Below, piece after piece: positions 20,525 through 30,819 of a stretch of DNA of 64,000 nt. Source of the DNA: Albugo candida (Eukaryota; Oomycota; Peronosporomycetes; Albuginales; Albuginaceae). The notes below the pieces were generated by a model. The model searched no databases. It was not told the origin of the DNA and worked only from the letters and a program-made list of their open reading frames with translations. Positions within the stretch are counted from its first letter, which is position 1, and the number at the start of each line of letters is the position of its first letter. A program made the translations under genes and the position numbers. The DNA lies in contig CAJNAR010000026.1 in the NCBI GenBank assembly GCA_905220665.1, forward strand, positions 62,001-126,000, given 5' to 3'.

Positions 20525-20849
20525 AAAATAAGTCTGGCAGCGTCGAGTGACTGTCGCATCGCTGCTACTTATTTATAGAAGGAATTACAATTAAGTTTAA
20601 AATAAAATGTGAAATGTAGGTACATACGTGCTACCTTGATGTCGAAGTATGGAACTACACAACATACGTACTACCGTCATACTTGTCTATATGATACGCA
20701 CGTTTCGTGGTATCGTCAGGTTACTTGATAGAAATTGTAATGATGTTGTTCAACAATACGTACTTAGCAATCGTCATGTCGCTTAGATCCGAATATTTAG
20801 CTTGAATTTCTCTTTCATTTGAAACATCATTCCTCAATTTCTCTCAAGA
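20525..20849. other. IscU copy 1 promoter interval
   Basis: AT-rich, no gene. The last 95 bases (from about 20756) are repeated upstream of the second IscU copy. Confidence 0.5.
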
Positions 20850-21398
20850 ATGTCACGTCAACTATTAAAACATTCGCAACAAACATTGGCTTTATCGGCT
20901 GCTACAACACTGCGTAACTCGACTGGAATCGCTATCAACACCATACAACAGCGTCAGTACCATGAAAATGTTATCGATCATTATGAGAATCCGAGAAATG
21001 TCGGTTCATTGGACAAAGCTGCGAAAGACGTTGGTACTGGATTAGTAGGTGCTCCTGCTTGTGGTGACGTCATGAAACTACAAATCAAAGTCGATGAAAA
21101 TGGCAAGATTGTGGATTCTAAATTCAAAACGTTTGGCTGTGGATCAGCGATTGCGTCTAGCTCTGTTGCTACCGAATGGCTGAAAGGAAGAACTGTGGAC
21201 GAATGTATAAGCATTAAGAATACTGATATCGCTAGCCACTTGAAGCTCCCACCAGTCAAGTTACATTGCAGCATGCTTGCAGAGGATGCCATCAAAGCCG
21301 CTATCAAGGACTACAAGAAAAAACAGACAGCCTAAAATTTCCTCATCTTTATCTTTCTTGATATAAATGTAATTTCTTAAACTTGAATTGCTTGGTCG
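20756..21398. repeat. Duplicated segment carrying IscU, copy 1
   Basis: Matches 36959-37594 in the same orientation. Similarity starts at ATACGTACTTA about 95 bp upstream of the ATG, covers the whole gene and fades about 60 bp after the stop (shared ATATAAATGTAATTTC, then GGTCG). Confidence 0.85.
20850..21335 (+). CDS. ISCU: Iron-sulfur cluster scaffold IscU (mitochondrial), copy 1
   Basis: 161 residues, single exon, ATG at 20850. The N-terminal 35 residues are a basic, hydroxylated presequence. The scaffold core YHENVIDHYENPRNVGSLDK follows. The three ligand cysteines are present: C71 (GAPACGD, with the regulatory Asp at 73), C97 (FGCGSAIASSS) and C140 (KLHCSML). The HSP70-binding LPPVK loop is at 133-137. 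IscU receives sulfur from NFS1-ISD11 and iron/electrons via frataxin and ferredoxin to build [2Fe-2S] clusters. A second gene at 37051-37536 differs at only four residues, all in the presequence or at the last position. Confidence 0.97.
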   Translation: MSRQLLKHSQQTLALSAATTLRNSTGIAINTIQQRQYHENVIDHYENPRNVGSLDKAAKDVGTGLVGAPACGDVMKLQIKVDENGKIVDSKFKTFGCGSAIASSSVATEWLKGRTVDECISIKNTDIASHLKLPPVKLHCSMLAEDAIKAAIKDYKKKQTA

Positions 21399-21467
21399 TT
21401 GTTGCTCCCTCTCCCTCCTTTTAATTGGATAAATGTCGTACGAAAGTCCCTCAATTTAAGCCAATCA

Positions 21468-22136
21468 ATGCTGTCCTCTCACCGTCGTCTCATAGAGCGC
21501 CAAGGAAAATATGGAACACCGCGACAAGAGTATTTACAAGAGCTTGTTTGTGCATTCCAAGGAGCCAAAGATTTTTTAAGACGGGAAGAGATTCTTGCAA
21601 ATTTGGCCAACTTTGCATATGATCCAATAAATTATTGCTACTTGAAGGAATTGCACGTAATAACTTTGTTTTTAGATGTGCTCGCACAAAGTAAACTCAA
21701 CGAAGAGAAAGCACAACGAGAAAACAATGAAAACAGGCACAAGAATGCGATGATAGAATTTGCGTTGGCAGGTATCTGTAACTGCATTACCGATCCAAGA
21801 TTACAGCTACAGTTTTTCGCTTCAAATGGCACAAATGAAATCATCCGATGTGTTCGGAAATTGGTGGAAAGAAATGATGTTTCTACATCAGTGACAAAGC
21901 TAAATCAGCAACTATCTGCCATGACGATATGTTATTTTCTATTAGACTCGAGCTCTTTCCATCAGCTGACAAGCAATTTCGATTTTATGGAACAAAAGAG
22001 CAACGCAATCAAACACCAACAAGACAGTATTTTATCCATCATGCACAGTCATCAAAGTCACCATAACATTCAAATTGCAAATATTGCAACCGTTTTTCTT
22101 CAACGGTATCAAGAGCTACTTGCACTATACGCCTGA
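21468..22136 (+). CDS. ARMC7: ARMC7-like armadillo-repeat protein
   Basis: 222 residues from ATG at 21468; the frame is open upstream only via TTG. The N-terminus has YLQELVCAFQ and then EEILANLANFAYDPINYCYL, which is the ARMC7 signature almost word for word. Armadillo-type helices follow: VITLFLDVL, then IEFALAGICNCITD, with the remainder diverged. A His/Ser-rich segment near 190-205 (MHSHQSHHN) is unusual. ARMC7 associates with U2 snRNP/spliceosome components in animals; its role here is inferred from homology. It lies about 130 bp after IscU copy 1 on the same strand. Confidence 0.8.
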   Translation: MLSSHRRLIERQGKYGTPRQEYLQELVCAFQGAKDFLRREEILANLANFAYDPINYCYLKELHVITLFLDVLAQSKLNEEKAQRENNENRHKNAMIEFALAGICNCITDPRLQLQFFASNGTNEIIRCVRKLVERNDVSTSVTKLNQQLSAMTICYFLLDSSSFHQLTSNFDFMEQKSNAIKHQQDSILSIMHSHQSHHNIQIANIATVFLQRYQELLALYA

Positions 22137-23207
22137 AGTACTCGATTCTCTTGTCAGAAGAATAGACATTGGATAAAATGTGTATATCTGCGTATACTTA
22201 TCTGAAAGCCTTGACGCAATCATAAATTGATGCAACAATTCTCAAAATATTTGTAATTTATCACGATTGGCAAATGTCAATAATTTTGCACAAGCATAAA
22301 TTCCCCTATGCAGGAATTCTAAGTGGAATAATACTTTACATAGAAAGCCGTTGACTTAATCGATAGTTTGATTGATTGAATCCGAATATTGCAATCGTAT
22401 CATTAGCGTCACGTATCAAAGGCGAGAAGTATTGATCGTATAGCCTATATACCAGAAGGAATTCCGAGAACTGGTAGGATGACGGGAATAACAGGCAAAG
22501 GTTTGCTCTAGAAATCGCACAAAATAAACAAATCCTTAAAAGAGCAAACTTTTTAACTTAATTTCTTTCTTTCAGAATATAACGATAGCGTTAGCCATCG
22601 CATAACGTGCTCAGGCTGAGCTCTGTGCATTTCTCTCATCGATCAGCTTAACCTCCATATGTGTATAAATCGTATATTATGAAGCATGTGAGGCTTTTAT
22701 AAAAAACGATTTTGTCAGTAGTGCTTCATGAAGCACGATGTCTGCATTGTCTGCCTCGTTATCGGCTTCTGAGGCGCTGTTTTGGCTGATGTGTATCAAA
22801 ATAAATTAATCTTCTTCAATGCACCAAAGAGTCCCAACAAACGAGTCCAAAATGAGCACGCGTTCCTCACAACACTCAGTACTTCATTATCAGCTGAATA
22901 GCGCTGCAAGGAGAAAGCTTGATCGTTTTAAGAGAAATATACTGATCGAAATACCTTGTTAGATTGACAATATATGCGCCATGCGAAAAGTCCGTAGGAT
23001 TGTCAGCCTTTTCATATTTCTTACTCATAGATTTCGAACCCTTAACGAAGACGATAAGTCGCCAATGCGTAGTTCATGATACCACGAAAGTGGAAGAGTC
23101 GAAGGTTCTGATAAGACAATTATCATAAGCTCTTTCAGTTTGTATCGACATCTTACCAATTGGTCAAAGATTCAAAGGATTAACATCATAAGTACCTTAT
23201 TGATGCG
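22137..23207. other. Gene-poor interval
   Basis: No convincing gene. A perfect 16-bp palindrome, GTGCTTCATGAAGCAC, lies at 22721-22736. Coding-like sequence leading into the ING remnant starts near 23190. Confidence 0.4.
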
Positions 23208-23855
23208 AGAGAAAAAGTGATGGCACGATGGGCCGATACGGAGAAAGAGGAACCAGCGGAAGATGAATTGCGTGCTTTGGGGAGACAGAGGAGACTCTAA
23301 AATTGTTGAATAGCTGAGCAAAATGTCATACAAAACCTCGATGAGAAAGTAGCGATAGCGGCAAAATCATATGAGCTTGTTGATCATCATATACGCCGTC
23401 TGGATCAGGATTTGGAAGTATTTGGTGCCCTTTTCAAGCAAAATGGAGAATTTGATAAAGATATGGACGATGAGAAACGAATAAGTGCACGTAAGCGACG
23501 ACAAGATAAATCGATTCAGCAGGAGAAAAATGCATCAGCATTTGCAACGAGTCGTTTCTACAATTAAGAAAAAATTGTCACTTCAATACTATCGGGCGGA
23601 AACGTGGTGCTGGAGAAGCCAGTATGGACACAGATGCAGCAACCAACTGGGTACGTATACCTCAGTGATACTTTTGCCGCACTTCTTATCTCATTCCATA
23701 GGATGATGGGACTGAACTTACACAAGATGAGTCGGCGATTGACCCAAATGAACCCATTTATTGTCATTGTCGACGCGTTTCATTCGGACAAATGGTCGGC
23801 TGTGATAATGACGATTGCCGCTTTGAATGGGTTCACTTTGAGTGTGCTGGTCTCA
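23208..23855 (+). pseudogene. ING-family (PHD finger) pseudogene, truncated
   Basis: Three ING-like parts are in order. First is a charged lead-in around 23208-23280. Second is 23313-23567, 84 codons carrying EKVAIAAKSYELVDHHIRRL, the ING N-terminal helical core. Third is a basic linker then, after an intact 51-bp intron (23651-23701, GTACGT...CATAG), a PHD finger with [20 protein letters not shown] and CDNDDC, then WVHFEC. The core frame ends in TAA before the linker, so a frameshift separates it from the PHD, and no start codon is evident. The last PHD cysteine pair is missing because the sequence changes to RPB7 near 23855. ING proteins read H3K4me3 in histone acetyltransferase/deacetylase complexes; this copy looks dead. 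Confidence 0.65.
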
Positions 23856-24418
23856 TAGAATTAGAAAGTTGTCTCGCGACCTGCTTTTGCATCCCATGCA
23901 CTTTTGGTCCCAAACTGCACGATATCATTCGATTGCGTCTCATTGAGGAGGTAGAGGGTATATCAATGAGCAAATATGGTTTCGTTATAACAGTGACAGA
24001 AGTGCGCGATGAAGACATCGGCAAAGGTGTCATCCAGGACAGTTCATAGTACGTCTGTTTTAATATTCGGTACCGAGCGATTCTCTTCCGTCCATTCAAA
24101 AATCAAGTGCTGGATGCGGTCGTAAGTGTTGTCAATCAATTGGGCTTTCTTGCCGATGTGGGACCATTACAAGTATTCGTATTGCGACACGCGATGCCGA
24201 CTGACTTGAAAAATGGCTACGATCACGAGAACAACGCGCGGATATCCGGTGATCGAGAAGTAGAGATCCGAAAAAGTTGTGGAATTCGACTTCGTATGAT
24301 GGGCGTCAGTATCGACGTCACTGAGACCGTAAGTAAACAGGTTCCGTCTATTAGAGTGAAAAGATTCGAATGACAGTAATTTGTGTAGAATGCGATTGGA
24401 ACGATTAGTTGGGTTTGA
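23856..24418 (+). pseudogene. POLR2G: RNA polymerase II subunit RPB7 (POLR2G) pseudogene
   Basis: The sequence follows RPB7 closely: [12 protein letters not shown], then F-G-P-K-L after an extra base in a T-run near 23901. [17 protein letters not shown] and IGKGVIQD follow, then an in-frame TAG at 24047-24049 where Gly is usual. The same frame continues with YRAILFRPFKNQVLDAVV, QLGFLADVGPLQVF, GYDHENNARISGDREVEIRK and RLRMMGVSIDVTET. A 60-bp intron (24329-24388, GTAAGT...GTGTAG) leads to NAIGTISWV and a stop. The initiating Met is absent; the 5' end is fused to the ING PHD. One frameshift, one nonsense codon and the lost start make it a pseudogene. A functional copy must exist elsewhere. Confidence 0.85.
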
Positions 24419-25104
24419 TATCGACAGAGAATAACAGTTAGGGACGCAGTATGGAGTCATATCAATTCCATCAGATAGAGTAGAGTTTGTTGCATCCCTG
24501 ATTGTATGGAAACGAGAGGAAAGAAGAAAAGACTTATACAGAAAAAGTTTGAATCAGAATGTATACTAAAAAACAACGCATTATTCGTCTTATCAGATGC
24601 ATTGGTGTCAGATATCGGTGGTGATATTCATTGAATTAGGATACCTAAACTTGAACCATCGCGTTCATTGCAGCTGTGCTGCGACTGGCTGTAATTGATC
24701 AGAAGCTCACCACAAGGAATACCGTTCAAGTAAACAAACACAATTGATAAATATACGTAAAAATACGTATAGACTTAATTTTCCGATTAGTATAGTTGGA
24801 ACGTGTAAACGTGATTTTGTGTATACTGCATCGTTAAATATCGGACTTAAGCGTATCAGGGTAGAGTACGTCCTTGCGATCGGTGTATTGTGTCTTAACT
24901 GAATGTTTACGCAGCCATAGGGTTACCGAGCATCCAAAGTATGGTATAAAGTAACTTTTTGCATTGCAGCTAACAAACCTTGTGCAACTCTTTGCATCCA
25001 TCCAACCTAAAAAGAAGCGTAGAGAATGTTCTAGAAGACTGGTAATGCAAACTATAGGATGATATATTAACTCATTAAACAAAAATCACCGCTTCAGATA
25101 CGCG
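24419..25104. other. Intergenic, nothing recognised
   Basis: AT-rich DNA with only short chance frames. The last 100 bases precede a pepsin-like gene and may hold its promoter. Confidence 0.4.
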
Positions 25105-26166
25105 ATGAAAGCGATCGTATGCAAAACATTTGGTCTCGCTGTACTCGGGGCATTCCAGGAGTATCAGCATTTCGTGGGTGCCTATTACGTCAAGTTGATC
25201 ACTGTACCATCACATTGGGATGTACCATCAGATGTACCATTAGATGTACCACCACAAGAAATTATTGAAAAAGGATTGAAAGTCGACATAAACCCTCCTT
25301 TGAAATTCTTGCCCAACGGGGATTGGGAAAAACCACATGACCGTTCATTAATATACGCGGTAACCCTTTCGGTTGTTAAACCCATCAAACCTTATTGGAT
25401 AAAATGTACTTCACTGCAGCGTCGCGGTATGTTGTCGAGCGAATGTGCCAGGTTTCCACCTTCTGTCCTGTCTCCCGAATATACTATTGGATGGAAAATT
25501 GATGTAGAAGTCTTGGAAACATGGATTAGTCGCAAAACGATACACATTTCCAGAAAAGCCTACGGTTTGAATCTAAACGTTTATCTAAGCTACAATGCGG
25601 GTGCTTTATCATTCAGAATGTCACACATTCAAGGGCTCCACATCCGCTTCGTAGACCCTATAGCCCCCTCCCCAATTATAAAAACCTTTTCTGTCACGGC
25701 AGGAATTTTGTGGATGGAGCTGTTTGGCGACGTCATTGAATGTGAATTTTCATTCGATCCCAACCAAGCCTTCACCAGCGTTCCAAATGAAATCTACCAT
25801 AAACTCGAAGTGCTCATGCTTACACTAGGTTACCCAAAAGAAGGGGATGGTGTTTATAAAGGAAAATGCGATGATGTCAATCGAGTGTTCGACGAGTACG
25901 TAATCCACTACCCTGGTTATGACAAAATCGGTATCTTCATTCGCAAAAAAAAACAAGACCCATATTCGCTTCCTTACGATACTTTCATCGTCGAAACTGA
26001 TGGACATTGCCATATCAATTTGAGGAATGGAGCAGACAAATGTATTCTGGGTGCGTCCTTTCTGGAGAACTATGACGTTACTTTCGACAATGAACACCAG
26101 AAATTGATGATCAGGGCTTATATTAAGGATGGGGACGCACCGTCGCAATGGGCACGGTCGACATAA
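25105..26166 (+). CDS. Secreted-type pepsin-like pseudoprotease, copy 2
   Basis: 353 residues, single exon, ATG at 25105. The start MKAIVCKTFGLAVLGAF is a plausible signal peptide. A DVP-rich microrepeat near residues 38-50 precedes VDINPPLKF, shared with the copy at 70-1122 (VTINPPLHL). In the C-terminal lobe FSFDPNQAFTSVP lines up with the pepsin second-site consensus. Asp is kept, but Thr-Gly-Thr-Ser is Pro-Asn-Gln-Ala, so the catalytic loop cannot form as usual. The closing block CILGASFLENYDVTFDNEHQ is a near-perfect A1-family C-terminal signature (I-L-G-x-x-F-L-x-x-Y-x-x-x-F-D). The fold is thus well supported and activity is improbable. No first-lobe D-T-G-S is visible. Confidence 0.7.
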   Translation: MKAIVCKTFGLAVLGAFQEYQHFVGAYYVKLITVPSHWDVPSDVPLDVPPQEIIEKGLKVDINPPLKFLPNGDWEKPHDRSLIYAVTLSVVKPIKPYWIKCTSLQRRGMLSSECARFPPSVLSPEYTIGWKIDVEVLETWISRKTIHISRKAYGLNLNVYLSYNAGALSFRMSHIQGLHIRFVDPIAPSPIIKTFSVTAGILWMELFGDVIECEFSFDPNQAFTSVPNEIYHKLEVLMLTLGYPKEGDGVYKGKCDDVNRVFDEYVIHYPGYDKIGIFIRKKKQDPYSLPYDTFIVETDGHCHINLRNGADKCILGASFLENYDVTFDNEHQKLMIRAYIKDGDAPSQWARST

Positions 26167-26580
26167 TCAGCACATTTAAAGTGTTACTAAGTGCGCTACG
26201 GTGTATTGGATAGGAATAAATCTCAATATAAATGACTACTTTGCCCACGAACCTCCCACTTGCAGAACCTGAGATATACGTACCCAAAAGGAGCGAAGGT
26301 GAGCCAAGAAAGGGAATTGTAATTGTTTTCTAGAGTCCAACGCTCACCTTACTAGCGACATGTTTGTGTATGTGATCCCCTCGCGCAATCAAAGTTCCTA
26401 TTCTCAGTCCTGTTGAGTCGATCCCTACCAGAAAGGAAGACCTGATCCATTTCCTTGTACATAGAAGGTCATACAAGAACCACCATCTTGTCCATTGGGT
26501 TCTCACACTAGCAACAGCTTAGGCGGCAGAGATGAGTTCACCCATCAACCATACGGCCGTCCCAGTAACCAAACTGGAAA
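26167..26580. other. Intergenic, nothing recognised
   Basis: No gene or repeat seen. The right edge grades into decayed coding-like sequence on the minus strand. Confidence 0.35.
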
Positions 26581-29300
26581 CAGTAAAACATGCTTGCAAT
26601 TAGCATTGCCATAAGTAATAGTGCTGGTGTCAGAGTCCGATACGTAGCGCACATTTGTACGGTTGAGTCACAACTTTTGATTGCACAGTCTTTGCGATTC
26701 CGTCATCGAGTACACGCCATACACACTGGACACGTTTGGATGAATTCCGGTTTGTTATAGAGCACACTCAAACCCAACTCGATCGTATTATAATCCAAAT
26801 CAGTGTATTCGCCATTTACATCCATTGCTGGCTATCGTATTCATTCGTCTTTTGTCCTCGCGTGGGTCCTCTTTGTTCTCTATCATCTCCATTATGATAC
26901 CTGAGCCGTCATTCAAACGAATTCGCTCTATTGCATCCGCGCTTTCGACATTCCCATCCGTTGTATCGCGCATGCATTCAGCGTGTTGCTCGTGCTCTTC
27001 ATTTTCGGATTGAGTGCATATGACTCATCATCAGGATCTTCCATCTAATTGTCAATCGCGATATGTGCGACTTCTTCTTCGTCTTTGGCGTAAATCGATG
27101 GCCATGTGCTCTGATGCAAATCCGAGACAATTTGAACGTGATGTCTTCTATCTCTTGCTCGCTTTGTGCGTAGTTAACATCTTCTCTACACGGTCTTCTT
27201 CTACATTTATATAGTCTTGGATATCAGATGAAAGCGAGTCGTTTAATTGGGCATGTTCCGCTTTTTTGGATTGTGACGCAATCAAAGTTTACATCTCTTC
27301 AGTCTGAAGTATTCCGACTTGAGTCACTTGTCGATGCTCATGAGTTGTGGATCTTTTTCCATAATGTGTCTTATGTGCCATGAAACACCAACAAAAGTTT
27401 CCGTAACCTCGTGAGCTATTCCCATTCTGCTTTCCAGGTGTTGACAACTTGCTTCCACGACACGTACATCTTCTGTTACGTTGACAAGTACGAAATCATC
27501 GGCTATCTCCGTCATTTCCATTTTTGCGTGTATTTGCGGGTCGAAATTCCCAATCAGTGAGCCTTTCATCTCGTCGGTACGATCGATACAAACTTCAGAG
27601 GCCACAGCTTCACAAGAATTCTCTTCTTGATTCTCCGGCGTGCTACCCTCACTACGATTGCTCGTGACTGCGTTGTCAATGTCTGCTGTCACATAGCTTC
27701 CACCCTCTTCGATATTCGACTCCGAGTCGGCCTCTATTACGTCAAATTGAGCTATTGCTTCTGTTTCCAAAATGCGTGAGTAGGAAAGTCTTGGATGAAT
27801 TTGTGTTCGATCTCGACAGCGACAACTTTGCTAAACAGCAAGACTCGTTCGCTGATTATGACTCTCCAAAGCGTCAACGACATTTTCGAATGAGCTTCGA
27901 TTTCAGCGTCGCAATCTGCTGTTTTTGCATCGTCCAAATTGTAAACAACATCGTCGTTGCATATGTCATTTTCTTCATTTCGAACTTTCTTCAACTCGAT
28001 TTATATCTTGGACAAATCTCTCCAACTTTGGATACTCGAAGTGGTTCTCATGATACGCTCCATGTGCCATGAGACACCAATGAATTTATGTTCCGTCGTA
28101 ACAGTCTCAACAACAGAGCCAATTGTTTCGTCTTTTCCCTTGTGATATCGCTGTCTATTTCGACGAGCGAACTGTTACGTCTCTACTGAGTCAATCGCTT
28201 CATCGATGGATCTTACTACTTCATATTCTTTGAAGTGTATTTCAAAAGCCTCGTTTCCTTCATTTTGGATATCGCTAATTGTGCTCATGATATCGGTTTC
28301 ACTGATTTCGGGACCATAGTCTTCGTTTAGCTCCACCTCCGTTCTTGTACTATTGCCAGACACTCGTTGTACATCCTCTTGATCGTCGGTTTTCACTTTC
28401 AAGTTCTCCAGGACGATCTGAACGTTCAAAGAAACTACTCTGGTGACATCAGAATCAACATCATCCATGTCGTTTGTTTCGTCTCCTTCGACGTCACTGA
28501 AGGCTTCATCTCCAACCGTATCTTCGAGTCGACTCAAGATTGAGATAGCTGGAATCTCCGTTAATTCCTAAGGGAGACAAGAGACATTTTCAAACGTTTG
28601 CTCCATGTCTTCAACTTGTTCTGATTCCCAAACGTTGCTAAATACATTCGCCAGCATTGACGTATCCAAATACTCGAGCGTGCTTCTAATAATCTGGTGC
28701 ATGTGCCACGAGATACGACAAATGTATCCTTCGTCATCTCAGCGTCCTGTGAGCTTGATACGTTTTCAGTTTGACTATTTCATCTGCGTTTGCGTCTACG
28801 CGAACGTTCTCGATCGCTTCTTCACCACTCTCCTCAACTCTTCAAATCTGTTCTTTCTCATTATCAAACACCTACAAGCTCTTCTACGCGTCGAAAATTG
28901 TGAGGCTAATAGTGACTCCGAAACATCATCCGTCCAATTCATAATATCTTTAGACTCCATACAAGAGCCGCATTGCCGTCAAGAAGCCTTTTTTGACGGA
29001 TAAACACAAGGTTAATGTTCCCATTGAGTTTCATGACATACATTATCCATGCTTTCCTTGCTTACGAGAATCACTTGAGTACCATCCGTTCGCGTTGAGT
29101 CGATTTCTTACCATATAAGGCGTGAATGCTTAATCGTGATTGTTTTCTCTTCAGTGCTACTTTCATTCACATTCGTTGTCCTTTTGGTCTCAACACAAAT
29201 GATACTAGCTTCAGCATCCAGTTGATCTCCAGTATTCTGAACCATCTCAGTGTCATTGTCGTTGATTTCATCTAAAATGTCATCGATCCGATAAGATTGG
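26580..29300 (-). pseudogene. Decayed acidic gene with degenerate tandem units
   Basis: Read on the minus strand, this stretch is a run of Asp/Glu/Ser/Thr/Val-rich fragments broken by stops and frameshifts. The longest open pieces are 28175-28537 and 27324-27770. A unit with the core ETFVGVSWHIRHIM recurs in diverged form. On the plus strand its landmark ATGTGCCA sits near 27373, 28062 and 28701, about 640-690 bp apart; a weaker match is near 29045. Near 26600-26760 the minus strand reads a CPVCMAC-like cysteine cluster and a hydrophobic segment that may have been a membrane anchor. No family is recognised. Strong compositional bias with several breaks points to a pseudogene of an internally repeated surface or scaffold protein. 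Confidence 0.4.
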
Positions 29301-29365
29301 TGGTTTCAGAGTTCTGAGATATTGTTATCACTTCATTTGTGACCTTCAATGACCTCCGTTTTAAT

Positions 29366-30519
29366 CTCGCTTCCTTTTCGCGTGGAAAGGAGAGTCGCTG
29401 GAAGAGTACTGGGAATGCACTTTGAATGCCATTACGTGACCAACAGACGATGGGAAGGGAGATGGACCGGATCTTATTGTAGACGATGGAGGCGACATGA
29501 CACTTCTCATTCATAAAAGATATTTGGCTGAGCGAGCTTTTGCTGAAAATGGAACTCTTCCGGATCCTGCATCAACGGATAATGCGGAAATGAAGTGTGT
29601 TTTCAATATCATTCGTCGAACGCTGAGAAAGGATCCAAAAAAACGGCATAAAGTGGCTGCACGTTATAAAGGAGTGTCTAAAGAAACTACGACGGGTGTT
29701 CATCGATTGTATCAGATGGAAAAAAGTGGTACCTTACTGTTCCCTGCAATCAATGTGAATGACTCGGTGAACAAATCGAAATCGACAATCTCTATGGATG
29801 TCGTCATTCTTTACCGGATGGGATCATGCGGGCAACAGATGTGATGCTTGCTGGGAAACGCATCGTCATTTGTGGATTTGGTGATGTTGGCAAAGGATCT
29901 GCACAAGCGATGAAAGCAGCTGGAGCGATTGTCTTCGTGACAGAAGTCGATCCCATTTGTGCGTTACAAGCTTGTATGGAAGGATTCCAGGTCGTAAGGC
30001 TGTCAACGGTTGTGTCTACCGCGGATATTTTCATCACCACAACTGGTAATAAAGATATTATTATGGCAGCAGATATGGCCAACATGAAGAATAATCCCAT
30101 GGTCGGTAACATCGGTCATTTTGATAATGAGATTGATATGGCTGGCGTGTTGAATACAACCCGTCGGTACAATATCAAGCCACAAGTGGACCGATTTGTA
30201 TTTCCAGATGGACATGGAGTTATCATTCTTGCAAAAGGTCGTTCACTGAATCTCGGGTGTGCCACTAACCATCCGTCTTATTGTGATGTCAAATTCATTC
30301 ACAAATCAAACATTAGCTCAAATTGAGTTGTGGAAAGAAAAAGACTCGAACAAATATCAAGTCGGTAAGGTGTACGTCCTACCAAAAGAATTGGATGAAA
30401 AAGTCGCTCGATTGCATTTATCCAATTTGGGTGACGAATTAACGGAACTCACTTGCGAGCAAGCGGATTATATTGATGTGAATATCGCTGGTCTATTCAA
30501 GCCAGAAACGTATCGATAA
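29366..30519 (+). pseudogene. AHCY: S-adenosylhomocysteine hydrolase pseudogene, 5'-truncated
   Basis: Similarity starts at FAWKGESLEEYW near 29372, roughly 110 residues into the usual protein, and runs to the C-terminus. Conserved pieces include [40 protein letters not shown], the NAD-binding [26 protein letters not shown] and [10 protein letters not shown]. Damage seen: a TGA in place of Trp at about 29434, a frameshift at about 29783 (NKSK then FDNLYG), and another at about 30280 (HPS then VMSNSFTNQ). The final codons stop one residue early (ETYR). The enzyme normally clears S-adenosylhomocysteine from methyl-transfer reactions. This copy cannot make it; an intact gene must be elsewhere. 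Confidence 0.92.
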
Positions 30520-30819
30520 TAGATACGTTTGGACAGAGTTTCTCGTGGTGGACCCTCAAGCTGTGAATGCACTTCGAGTGTTCTCCACCTCCCTTTGGAT
30601 GGCTCGTTCTTATTTATATCCGCTGTGAGCTCTTATCACATTCCAAAGGCTGATGAACATTTCGTCATATAAGGAATTATTTCTGTTGTGGGCTTTGTGG
30701 CTGTTGCATCTCAAATTGTAAGCGGAATGTCAATTTGATGTGACTCACATCAAATTCGATGGGCATTCGGCAGTGCCGATCGCATCGCAAAGTAAGTTGG
30801 TACAGAGATCGGTGCTTGA
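30520..30819. other. Intergenic, nothing recognised
   Basis: Follows the hydrolase pseudogene. No motif seen. Confidence 0.35.

Noticed and set aside
22721..22736. Perfect 16-bp palindrome GTGCTTCATGAAGCAC as a possible transposon end or operator
   Set aside because: A single copy with no partner, no target duplication and no nearby gene; recorded only as a curiosity.
23881..23905. C-F-C-I-P-C could be read as the final PHD cysteine pair of the ING remnant
   Set aside because: In the neighbouring frame the same bases read DLLLHPMHF of RPB7, which continues for about 150 residues; the cysteines are probably chance.
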